From contig JAAAJB010000062.1 in assembly GCA_016098155.1 (NCBI GenBank), forward strand, positions 1 through 64,000: a stretch of DNA of 64,000 nt. Reading direction: 5' to 3'. Within the stretch, counting starts at the first letter, position 1; every line of letters begins with the position of its first letter. Positions 33,101-42,432 of the stretch are shown piece after piece. Origin of the DNA: Actinomortierella ambigua (lineage: Eukaryota; Mortierellomycota; Mortierellomycetes; Mortierellales; Mortierellaceae). Both the position numbers and the translations under genes were made by a program. A model generated the notes under the pieces. It was not told where the DNA came from. It saw nothing but the letters and a program-made list of their open reading frames with translations, and did not search any database.

Positions 33101-33938
33101 CAGCGTTAACCACTGCACCTCCAGGCAAAAAATTGCGCCAGTCATCGACCAAAGGCGCATACTGCTGAAAGAAAGCAGAATGCTTGGACTGTGACTTGAG
33201 CAAGTGTCGGACCAATCTCAGTTGCTCTCTAGCCTTGAGTTTTTCGTCCCTGCTGACTTTTTTCCTGCTGCTGTGAGAGATGCCATTCTTGTTGCTTAAT
33301 CGGGGAATGGCGTTGGACGGAATGGGATCTTGACAGAGCCCAGTTGCTGCCGCTGCATCTTGTGCCGAAGGGATGGTACTAGCTGATACTGAAGATTGCA
33401 GCGATGAGTAGGATGACGACTTTTTCTGTGGGTGTAAAGAGCTATCTGATTCGAGCTTGGACTCGTGTTGCTGTGCTGTCGTTCGATGCTGAGAGAGGTA
33501 CTGGCGGAAGCTGGAATGACCCTTCGGGAGGGATGCTGGAGGTCGCAACTCGCCGTGTCGCTCTCCCCGTCTCGCAGACGCGTTGCTCTGTAGCTGAGTT
33601 ACTTTGGTCCCTGACGACATGTTCTCGCACTGCTCTGACTGCATTACTTGCGGACGACGACTCAGGAACGCCAAAACTAGATAACCACATGGAGGAGAGT
33701 TAGTAATGGCCTTGTCCCTGAACAAAATCCTCTCATGGGATACCCGCTCTAGGAAAAAAAAAGGGGGGGGGACAGAGGAAGGGGGAACAGAGAGAGTACC
33801 TTTGGCAGTTGCTTTGAGTATGGCACCAGGCGTGCCTTTATTCGGGCCATCCTTTGGGTGCGTTGAATGCGCTACAATTGAAGCATCGGTGAGCTGGTGT
33901 GCTTGAAGCTGAGGTGGAGAACCAGGGGCACGAAGCAT
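30144..33938 (-). CDS. Cyclin-Y-like protein with a very long N-terminal extension
   Basis: Three exons: 33938-33800, 33676-31573 and 31458-30144; the spliced frame is 3558 nt (1185 aa). The cyclin box at about residues 775-880 matches the cyclin Y group: TEADIFDFMRFIFDCGQNLG, ENAIITLIYLERAL, INWRRLLLGALILSIKVWED, VQDVNALERFMMARMDYNM and SSVYA-type KRSVYAAAYFQLRD. CNSTSSLYIDSTMT, just before the box, mirrors the cyclin Y pre-box segment, and READRLEARS follows it. In animals, cyclin Y activates CDK14/16; the CDK partner here is unknown. About 740 residues of Ser/Thr/Asn/Gln-rich disordered sequence precede the box, against about 140 in animal cyclin Y. The tail is also disordered, with Ala and Thr runs. 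The first intron is in frame and could be retained. Confidence 0.86.
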
Positions 33939-35412
33939 TTCTTTGTGTATGAGATGATTTGGGAGGAAAAAGTCAAAATGGAAGACGGGTGGACTGAGCA
34001 ACCAGTAGAGAGATATTCGACGATGATTGGATGCTTGGGAAAAGGAGGTGAAGGCAACAGCTAGATAAAGAGAAAAGGTCGACAAAAGGTGCAGCTATGA
34101 TAGAATAAAGGGCAAGGGGGTGGTAGCTGTGAACGAGTTGAACTAGAAATTCGAATATGGAGAGTATAAAAGGGATGTGCAGCTCAACGGAAATGGATTG
34201 GGTGACAATATAGTGACAAGGGACAGAGGCGCGGAGGAATGGCTACAGCAGTCGGAGGAGCCACACAGTGATCTGTCTGTGCGTGGAGGGTGGTGGAGAC
34301 GAGCTAGGAAGGATGGGGAGAGGTGCAAATGGAAATGGGAGATGTGAAGTGAAAAAGAGAGGAAAGAAATAAAAAAAAAAAGGTCGATGCGGAACGGAAA
34401 TGAAGAGGAGATAAAGGCTCTTTTGTTTTCAGCTGAGCGTTCCAGTACCTTAACGATAATCAGTGGACGGCCCTTTCAAGTTTTGTTGATCAACCTGACT
34501 CTTCGTTGCCAAGAATAGCATGGGCATGGCATAGCGAAGCATCGCTGGAGAAAATGATATCGACACTCCATCTGTTGTTTGTTGTTTTTGTTGTTTTGTT
34601 GCCTAATGCCCAAAGCAAGGGTAGGATGGGATTGTCTCTTTTGCACTCTCAAACTATTGTCTACATGGTCGCGGGATTGAGCTGGCACCGTCTAGAATCG
34701 CCGAACCTGGCTGACCTGGATGGATGGCCCCCGCATATTTTACTGCGATCCAGCATCCACCATCTTTCTTTTCCCAACAATACAAGGGCTGCAGGGTTGC
34801 TGGGTTTTCCAGTGTCACTATTCCCTCTTGCAAATTGCAGTCATCTTGCATGGGGTGCCCAGAAACGATCGACTTTTTATTGATCAGCAAATTGTAGGCA
34901 TACTATCACAACCAACAGTAACAGAGATGATGCAACAATGTGAAAAATAAATAATAATAATAAGTCTCCAGATCGGGCTATCCATGACAGGAGGTGTGGT
35001 CGTAGACGATCCCCACTCTCCCACATTCTCACTCACTTTATTAATCCCTCTCCTTTTCTCTCTCTCTCTCTCCTTCTTGCCAGGCTTCCAGTGTATCCCA
35101 ACATCCCCTTCCTGTACACATGATGTCTTGGTTTCGTCCAGCCCCAAGCACAGTGCACTTTAGCATTTATTTTGAGGAGAAAAAAAATGCCTGGTTGGTG
35201 GCAACAGCCAGAACAGGAGAGAAACAAGCCACATTTCAGGGGAGGGGGGAAGGGGTGCAGCACCCAATGGGGTTGGTCTCTCGGCACATCTCATGTGGAA
35301 GACTTGGCCTGCAACCGGAATCAGGAGAGTCGTCCATCGCCGACAGACATTACAAGGGGCTTCAGTCTCATTTCAGGCACGCATTCACCAAATCATCCGG
35401 TCAAAGAGAACA
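33939..35412. promoter_or_regulatory. Divergent region between cyclin-Y-like and HNH genes
   Basis: A 1.5-kb gap between starts on opposite strands. C/T-rich leaders face both ways (35030-35110 plus; 34230-34330 minus). Open frames at 34506-34883 (+) and 34654-34890 (-) overlap and lack recognisable domains. A short ATAATAATA run lies at about 34950. Confidence 0.5.
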
Positions 35413-36852
35413 ATGTCTCAAACTAGCGATGAGGGGCTCTCAGCGCCTGACTTTGTGCCCTTTCCAGTTTCGTCCGACGACGAGGCCGAAAGTGATGTCG
35501 AGATCACCTTGGCGGGCGAAGGCGTGGTTGGTGGACGAGGCAGTGGTGGTGGTGGTCGAGAGAAGCGCAAGATCCCCAAGCACATGTGCAAGAGCAAGCC
35601 ACAGATCTACGACAACATATCGGTCTACGCTCCTCCCGATATGGCGCTCATCTTCAAGTGCTCTCAGAAGAAGGCCGACTGGTACCTCTCCCGGTCGCTC
35701 GCGCGCCAACTCTCGCCCACATCGATCCAACTGACGTTTGTCCCTGCCGGCCGTGGACGAGAGGGCGATGCCTACTATCTCGAAGAGCGTGAGAACAAGT
35801 GTGTCGTTTGTGGCCGAGCCACCAAGGATGCGGGCGCGTCCATGCTGCATGTCGTCCCTGAGCAGTATCGGAAATGGTTCCCCATTCGCCTAAAGTCGCA
35901 TTCGAGTCATGATATCCTCGTCGCCTGCCCCGAGTGCAATGCCGACTGGGATCACGGCGCGACGCGACTGCGGAAACAAATCGTCCAGATTTACCAGGTG
36001 CCCCTCGAAGGCGTCGGCTGGATTCGTGACACAGAGGCAGGCGCTGTCAGGAGTGCAGCCGGGGCCGTGGCTTCGGAGTGGAGGCGACAATGGGAATCAC
36101 AACACCTGACTTTGTCCTCGCGTGACCGTGAGGAGCAGACAGCTGGCGTCAAGGAGGATGAGGAGAAGCAGTCGGGCGTGGAAGACAGTGGGTGTAGCCA
36201 AAAGATGAAAGCCAAAAAGAAGAACGGGAAGGTCAAAGGCTCCAATATTCTGCCACCAGAGCGTCTCGATTCCTTAGAGAACACGGTGCTTCAGTGGTGG
36301 AGAAAGCATCACGTCACTGAAGCAGCGGCGGAGGCGGATGCAGAAGCAGAGGTGTTGACCAGGAAGAGAGATTCAACCTCCGTGCTTGACAGTGGAGATG
36401 ACACAGAGGCACCCCGGAAACGATCTAAAGGGTCCAGCGGCTCGACATCCACTGGTGGGGCGACAACTCCAATTGCACCACAGGCCAAGTCTAAGAAGAG
36501 AGAAGATACTTCATTGGAGGAGGTATCTCCTCCACCGCCAGGGCACACCACTGAGCTGACGTCAGCCGTTGTGCAGCATGCTATGAACCTGCAGCCTAGG
36601 TACAAAGCACAGGACTACAAAGAGCATGGGCAACTAGTCATGGCCAGAGTCATGGCATCATCGCCAGAATTTCTCAAGGACAAAGACGAGACACAAGAGA
36701 CGCTCGATAGATGGAGAGAAGCAGTGCCGATCCAACCAAAGCAAGGTTGGCGTGATGTGGCTGATTTTATTCGGGCATGGAGACAGCACTTTCTTGCCGT
36801 CTGTAAACCCAAACATCTAAGCGCCGAGTGGACAGTTGATAATCCTATTTGA
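35413..36852 (+). CDS. HNH-type protein matching the C-terminal domain of EXD2
   Basis: A single-exon frame of 479 aa from the ATG at 35413 (MSQTSDEGLS). Residues about 64-185 match the region that follows the exonuclease domain in EXD2: PQIYDNISVYAPPDMALIF, KKADWYLSRSLA, LTFVPAGRGREGD, then ENKCVVCGR (CxxC at 130-133), HVVPEQYRKWFP (146-157), KSHSSHD (162-167) and ACPECN (CxxC at 172-175). This is a treble-clef/HNH layout with four cysteines and a histidine core. The 3'-5' exonuclease domain that precedes it in EXD2 is absent here and upstream. The C-terminal half is charged, Lys/Glu- and Ser-rich, then ends in a short helical segment (GWRDVADFIRAWRQHFLAV). An in-frame upstream ATG at 35293 would add 40 basic residues resembling a mitochondrial presequence. 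The nucleic-acid role is inference. Confidence 0.8.
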   Translation: MSQTSDEGLSAPDFVPFPVSSDDEAESDVEITLAGEGVVGGRGSGGGGREKRKIPKHMCKSKPQIYDNISVYAPPDMALIFKCSQKKADWYLSRSLARQLSPTSIQLTFVPAGRGREGDAYYLEERENKCVVCGRATKDAGASMLHVVPEQYRKWFPIRLKSHSSHDILVACPECNADWDHGATRLRKQIVQIYQVPLEGVGWIRDTEAGAVRSAAGAVASEWRRQWESQHLTLSSRDREEQTAGVKEDEEKQSGVEDSGCSQKMKAKKKNGKVKGSNILPPERLDSLENTVLQWWRKHHVTEAAAEADAEAEVLTRKRDSTSVLDSGDDTEAPRKRSKGSSGSTSTGGATTPIAPQAKSKKREDTSLEEVSPPPPGHTTELTSAVVQHAMNLQPRYKAQDYKEHGQLVMARVMASSPEFLKDKDETQETLDRWREAVPIQPKQGWRDVADFIRAWRQHFLAVCKPKHLSAEWTVDNPI

Positions 36853-36894
36853 AAAAAGGAGCAAGTACTTTTTGCTTGAACATGAGTTGAATTG

Positions 36895-36897
<3 letters not shown>

Positions 36898-36951
<54 letters not shown>
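36898..36951. repeat. (CT)n-(GA)n perfect palindrome
   Basis: About 14 CT units run directly into about 13 GA units, centred on TCGA at 36924-36927, with no spacer. It would extrude as a cruciform or fold as a hairpin. It lies 45 bases past the HNH stop codon and marks the left edge of the accessory island. Confidence 0.95.
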
Positions 36952-36956
<5 letters not shown>

Positions 36957-37164
36957 GGGCAAAAGGAAGGGCTTAACTCATCAATATAACCCTTGAAGGA
37001 AGGAAGGAAAGCCTAGGAGGATGGACGTAATGGCTTGCCACCAACAAAAATAAATCGGTCGGTTGCCACCAATCTTGGTCTGGCACGCTGTGCCTTAACA
37101 GCCGTGCTCTACTACGCATACAGCCAGCAAACTCGCTAATGACGCCAATGAAATAAAATAGAAA

Positions 37165-37670
37165 GATTGACACCAAAGCAGCTGAGCATGGGGACGCCAG
37201 TGCACTGCAGAATCTGGGAATGTTCCGCGTCAAACGACAAATGATCGAGCAGAGCCACATCAAGGGTTCATCAAAGCAGCTGAGCAAGGGGATGGGGACC
37301 TATTCACAACCCACTCTGGGATGGTATGGTGATGTTGGCCGACGAGTTGAACTAAGCGATGGCTCAGCTTGCATGTGGCTACCGGCGGCAATATCTATGC
37401 TCAGTTTCTCGGGTCAGTGTACGAGCTTGGCATTGAGGTAGAACAGAGGAATGAGAAGTCCCTTGGTCTGTTTCTCAAGGCTGCCGAACAGACTTCCATG
37501 GCTCATGTTCTCCGATGGACGCCAACGAGGCCATTTCTTTTTATCTCTAAAGAGTAGAATAAGGTTATGCGGCAGCTCAGCACAATCTTGCAAGAATGTA
37601 CGAAAAAAGTCGAGTTTGGCAATGGACAAGAAAGAGGCGATGCGCTCAGTAAAACCTGTAATATTTGATA
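37165..37670 (+). pseudogene. Second decayed Sel1-repeat gene
   Basis: Fragments in different frames read as Sel1 repeats: TKAAEHGDASALQNLGMF (about 37170-37225), KAAEQGDGD (about 37277-37302), YAQFLGSVYELGIEVEQRN then LGLFLKAAEQ (about 37395-37495). Stops and frame changes separate them and there are no intron signals. Together with the remnant near 0.7-1.4 kb this shows two independent losses of the same expanded family in one window. Confidence 0.65.
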
Positions 37671-37757
37671 TATTTATATAGTTTATCCTATATCTTTCTT
37701 TGATAGTTTTGTAGAAATATAATAATTTCAGCTTTGTCCAACTAAAGCTATAGACTA

Positions 37758-39117
37758 TTACCGGAGTCCAAGATCAATGGGAGGAGAGCTTCCAGGGTAC
37801 AAAAACCCACGGTTTCGACCGACTGTGAGATCTCTTATCATCATTAAGAGGACAGTGGTTCTTTGCATCACGCTCACATTCAAAGCCTCTCGAATCCATG
37901 ACTGACCATAGTCGAGGCCCTCGTACAGCACCACTGTTGCGGCCTGTAGGCCATCAGCCATCAAATGCAGTGTCACCAAGGTCATCCCGCTATCTGGTCG
38001 TCTATCGGCTATAATGAGCTCAACATTGACAAAGCGACCATAATATTCTTGCGCCACGGCCCTGACCTCGTGGAAATCATGAAACCGCTGGAGCACCGCC
38101 AGGTCGTATTGTTGGACTCCGCCATGCTGAAGTTTTTGAAGTGCAGCGTGTATGACCAGAGTCAACGTGATGGCAATCTCAATCGCGCCCAGGCTGAAAG
38201 GATCGAGTCTCTTATGAATGGCAGCAGCCTTTGGCAGATGAGACTTGATGGCTTCTAACCCCGAAGGGGTGATTGGGTACGTGATCGTAAAGGCTGTGAT
38301 ATAACTGCGGTACTGCCATCCCGATTTGGAGAGGTCTTCGCCACCGGAACCAACATTCATGCGATGCGGGTTGTAGGCATCCCAGACGTTCATGAAGTGC
38401 TTGGGTCCAGCCAGATCTAGCGAAGGCAGCTGGAATTCGTGAGTCCATCCGTCCCTGTTGCAATTCTTCTGGCCTCGGAAGTACATGGCTCTGTATGGGT
38501 CCCAAGCTCTGCCGACACAACCTTCGACCCTCCACGCATTCTTGGACTTCACGGAGGGGATATCCTTGGGGATGCAAAAGGACATGAGAGTGGCCCATCC
38601 CTGGCGGTTGCATTCCATAAGGTCCTCAAAGATGATGGTCCTAGCCGGGTTCCAGGCAATGCCAACACAATAGTGCTTTCCGTGACCCTTGTGCGACGGA
38701 GCGACAGCGGCATTCACACTGTTAGATCGACCGTTGCGGCCATTCAACTCGGCAACCATCTTGTTCAAATCCGCCAAGTTCCTTTGGTACTCCGGGTCGC
38801 GTACAAAGGAAGCATTGGTGAACAAGGAGGCAAATTCGGGTTCGATACGAAGTCGTCGTTGGTCATGCCCATTGTCATTGGTCAATGGAGCGAGACCTGG
38901 AGAAGCAGCCGCCAGTCCGACAAAGGCCAGAAGGGCGGAAGCGACAGCGAGGAGTGGCTACATCGAGTAGAGTGACGCAGCGAAGGACGGTAGATGTTAG
39001 CAACATATTCTTTAGACCACCAAAAGATTGGTCTGAGCACGGGTCGCCTATGCGCAGGGGAATCGTGGTGGTATCATGTCAGACATCGTTAAACAATCTG
39101 GCGAAGCGTACCTTCAT
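37758..39117 (-). CDS. Secreted protein of unknown function, 401 aa
   Basis: Two exons: 39117-39112 and 38957-37758. The first coding exon is only ATG-AAG, followed by a GTACGC donor; joining it to the second exon gives MKPLLAVASALLAFVGLAAA, a textbook signal peptide, cut probably after AAA-SPG. The mature protein has two copies of a cysteine motif of the form C-V-G-x-A-W-(N/D)-P-x-R ... C-N-R-x-G-W: CVGIAWNPARTIIFEDLMEC and CVGRAWDPYRAMYFRGQKNC. A third partial copy follows (MNVWDAYNPHRMNV ... SKSGW). The C-terminal half is mixed alpha/beta-like (LAVLQRFHDFHEVRAVAQEY, GMTLVTLHLMADGLQAATVV). I do not recognise the family. It could act in the wall or outside the cell. Confidence 0.78.
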
Positions 39118-40084
39118 GAGGAAAGGAATGAAAAGCGAATTGAGCGGAAAGGTGGAAAGGTGGACAAGATGGACGAGAAAGAGGTTGAAAGAGAAGGCAG
39201 TGGGAGCCATGGGCCATCTATTATGTAGAAAAGGAATGGAAAGTTTACCGAGAAAACCTAGATATTCTGAGCCCATGCGGTGCGCACCTTGTCTGGTATC
39301 GAAAAAAAAGTATATGTGCTGTGCACTGTTGCAGATTCAGTGCGCCATCCTCAACTTTCACACACTCTCTCTATCTCCCTCTCGCTCTCTCATTTCACTC
39401 TTGTCTACTTTCGTGTCAATCAAGACTGAACTGACCAGGAACACGAGAACACGATCTTGCTTTAGGAAGATCCATTTCAATCCAAAACAACATCCCCACA
39501 GCAATGTAGGATCTTTTCTAAAGACTGGCAGGTGCTTTGAACAATCCCAATCCGCATCATGTCCTCGTGTATGTTTTTTTTTATAAAGTGGTGGCGTTTC
39601 TGGTACCACGTATCCGCTCAATGCAGTGAAGTGCAACTGAGAGACGACGGTGTTTTGTTCCAATGAAGGATGTCGGTTACCCGTATCGGTTGCTTTCACA
39701 TTTCCATCTCCGCCTCCTTCCTTCCGTATCGCGCCGTTGCACCGGAATTCCATACCCTTTTTCTCTCACGAATCTAGTTGCATAGCAGTACGGAGGAGAC
39801 TTGGTTTGTGACATGGTGCCTGTTGTAGGACGAAGATTTGATTTATTGATACCCAGCGATGTCAAGGTGCTGATAGAGTTTTGTGGTGCATAGGTTCTTC
39901 GAACATGATACACAGCGGGGGCGTCAAATCTAAACTTTAACGGGATGCTTAAAGTTGGAGTTCCGCATTGTCCTTCTCGCCCTTGTTGAGTATAAGACGA
40001 AGGCTACAAGCATGCAGTGCTCTAACCTCATTCCTATTTTCTACTGCTTTGTTCTCACTCTTTTCCTCCTTTTTTTCTGTGGCA
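39118..40084. promoter_or_regulatory. Divergent region; TATA-like site at 39991
   Basis: Separates the secreted-protein gene (-) from the 149-aa gene (+). TATAAGAC at 39991-39998 lies 90 bases before the ATG at 40085, so transcription probably starts near 40020. C/T-rich sequence occurs at 39358-39400. Otherwise nothing recognisable. Confidence 0.5.
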
Positions 40085-40534
40085 ATGCTTCCAGAAGTTA
40101 GAGATTTACTTCTCGGCCAATTCGCCGGCTACGTGCAGTTCGAGATTGACCGCGATACGACCAAGCAGCATGTCATCATGCCTATCATCCATAACTACCC
40201 GGGGTTTGAAGAGCTGAGCGACGAAGCCTTGGAGGAGGTCTATAACATACGCATTGTTCAAGACCCTATGCAACTCGACGGCGACGAGAAGGACCATATA
40301 AGGGTTAACCTTATCGTCGCAAACCAGACAGTCGCTACGGTGATAACCCGCATGTACGACGACCTTCCCGCGACCGGTTTGATGATGTGCATGCGTTTTG
40401 GTCTTCTTGAACGCCGTGCCACTTTTTACACGCAAAAATACACACCAGCTGTTGATCCTGATTTCCCTTATTTTATTCGTTTCGAGGAGGACGGTATACA
40501 CATCCGTCGTGCAGATGCCTCCGATGAAGAATGA
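40085..40534 (+). CDS. Small unknown protein, 149 aa
   Basis: A single-exon frame starting MLPEVRDLLLGQFAGYV. The in-frame sequence before this ATG is open, but it contains the TATA-like site and no other ATG, so 40085 is the start. The protein is compact and acidic, with MPIIHNYPGFEELSDEALEE, a beta-rich middle (IRVNLIVANQTVATVITRMY) and an acidic end (ADASDEE). There is no signal peptide or membrane segment. I recognise no family; it may be an orphan of the accessory island. Confidence 0.6.
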   Translation: MLPEVRDLLLGQFAGYVQFEIDRDTTKQHVIMPIIHNYPGFEELSDEALEEVYNIRIVQDPMQLDGDEKDHIRVNLIVANQTVATVITRMYDDLPATGLMMCMRFGLLERRATFYTQKYTPAVDPDFPYFIRFEEDGIHIRRADASDEE

Positions 40535-41222
40535 GGCTCTACTCTCCATGGACTTGTGCTTGTGTATACTTGTGCCTCCCCTTTTCCCACTCTCTGAGAC
40601 AAGTCTTCTGCACATTTGGAATAAAACACTGTTCAGCTCGGCATCATTGATCTTCCACTCTCATGGCACAGGCAGTGAGCTTATCATCGGGTATTATGCA
40701 GATATTCACACTCGTAGATGCAACAGTTGCCAACTATCGCTGGTGAATCATGCAACACATAATTTCTATCATACTGCATGGAAAAATGGAAAAGTCTGGG
40801 TCTGGATTGGCCTAACGGGAAAAAGATAGGAGAGTGACAAAAGTGCCAAGGTACTTCGTCTTCCACCTCACGGAAGCAGGAAACAGGAGAAAACAAAGTG
40901 CCCAATATCAACATGCAGACAATGATGAGTTCTTTAATGCTGGTTACAACATCTTCAAGTGGGGCCTGATGTTTTTCAGTCAGACTTGAACTTCGCCCGC
41001 TAAAGGGATCATTGGTCGAAGCAGAGCAAAGTTGTCTATCTCTGAATTTCATGTCATTATGCAGTAGCTCGGAACAGATGAGTTGTCGCTCAACACTTCG
41101 GGCACGCCACAGTGAATTATTATTGCGAGCAACTCATGCAAGCATGCATGAGATACTGCACTTTACTAAAGAGAATAGGAGGGGGCAAGGAATCTTTTGG
41201 CCTAATTATGCGTCTCTGTATA
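40535..41222. other. Intergenic, nothing supportable
   Basis: Only short open frames on both strands; no domain, repeat or RNA pattern seen. Confidence 0.4.
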
Positions 41223-41590
41223 TCAAGGGTGTCGAGATCCGCCGTCCCATAAATATCCTCCTGTACCAAGACCACCTGGTTGCTCATATCGTACTAGTCC
41301 TGGAATGGTAAGGTCTCCCGGCAATTCGATGGTTCCTGGAAGTGGCTCGTCGGGGTCTAAGCGGGCTCGGGTCAGTATCGCTCGTGTCATGGCTTGAATG
41401 GTGTTGGGAGCCATAGAAATTGCTTCAGGGTGTCTCGCGAAGCATCCGGTCATCAAATTCCAATTGGTAAATCGTCGGGCTCATGAATTCCTTCACTATG
41501 CACGACCTTTTGAACTCATCGAACTGGGCGTAAAAGCTCTTGATGTCCCCACTGATCGTGTCGGGCTGGTTATTATATAAATTGTCGCGT
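41223..41590 (-). pseudogene. Broken coding fragment, possibly methyltransferase-16-like
   Basis: On the minus strand two frames with protein-like composition abut. The first (41590-41430) reads GDIKSFYAQFDEFKRSC and IYQLEFDDRMLRE before a TGA. The second (to 41223) reads EAISMAPNTIQAMTRAIL, then ELPGDLTIPGLVRYEQ and GGLGTGGYLWDGG. The last stretch resembles the entry to the SAM-binding domain of protein methyltransferases of the METTL21/EFM type (G-T-G-x-x-L/V-W-D), where the rest of the domain should follow but does not. I read this as a truncated, frame-shifted copy. The family call is tentative. Confidence 0.35.
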
Positions 41591-41666
41591 GACCTCTGGA
41601 CCTCCTGATGCTTGGCTGTCCATCACTTGTGGTTGAGCTTCTTAGATGACTATTTGCTTCGTGCAG

Positions 41667-41818
41667 GATGGCATCAGTATAGGCGGTCGAGAGATCGTCA
41701 CTCAGACGGGCGACCTACACTACCGCTCGCGAGGCCGAGCGATTCTAGAAAGCAACAAGAAAAAGGAATGCATATTTCATCAGGAAGAGATAGACGCGCG
41801 TATTTGGGAAGAAGCATG
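41667..41818 (+). pseudogene. Short coding-like fragment, family unknown
   Basis: A 50-codon stretch with convincing protein composition (DGISIGGREIVTQTGDLHY, then RGRAILESNKKKEC and FHQEEIDARIWEEA) ending in TGA, with no start or splice context. The same frame continues after the stop for another 60 or so codons. Possibly a relic of a gene or transposon disrupted in the island. Confidence 0.3.
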
Positions 41819-42432
41819 AACGGCAGCCGACGTCCCTGCAATACAACGAAGAGCTTACCACAAGACGACTGACATCTATTTTACTAGGCGGCCCCAACAG
41901 GTTTCCATTGCCTTTCCTACTATCTGCGCGGTCTTGTTGTCTCTCTCTCTAGTAGTCTCGTCATTACTCGGCAGTACAGCTTGGTTCCATGTTGTTTTTC
42001 GGGTGCTCTGGTGACATTATAAAGTGAGCATACTCAGTTGCGTCAAGTTCTTAACAGGCTGGCACAAAGCATCAAAGGCCGGGCTTTGTGTGGGTCCATG
42101 ATGTCAGTAGTGATGATGTACTGTTTGTAATGCCTAAATGTCAAAAATGCCTGCTAAATGTGCCCTGCCAATTGGGGTGGCTGGGGCTTCTTCTCCAAAA
42201 AGGCTATGCTGTTCTGTTTCAAAATGATCAGCGTCAAAAGTCTTGTCCCTTTTTGGACATCAGCCCGTTCGACCAAAATGGCAAACCCTTGTTCCAGTGA
42301 AATGTGCCCCCTGAGAAGGGTTTTGAATGCAGGGATCGCTCACGCACCTGGTGACCTCTACACTTTAAAACTCATAAAAGTCTGAACACCCATGAAAGTC
42401 TGACCCTTACTTCTAAAAACACCCCATCAACA
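41819..42432. promoter_or_regulatory. Upstream region of the Crypton-type gene
   Basis: Two near-copies of an AAAGTCTGA-type motif stand just upstream of the start (ATAAAAGTCTGAACACC and ATGAAAGTCTGACCC, about 42374-42409). TTTAAAACTCATAAAAG at about 42363 may serve as a TATA-like site. No coding pattern supported. Confidence 0.4.

Noticed and set aside
34506..34890. Overlapping open frames on both strands, one with a signal-peptide-like start
   Set aside because: No domain, no introns, overlapping each other in a promoter interval; composition not convincingly coding.
39968..40084. Membrane-anchor extension of the 149-aa protein
   Set aside because: The frame has no ATG before 40085 and includes the TATA-like site, so it is upstream DNA.
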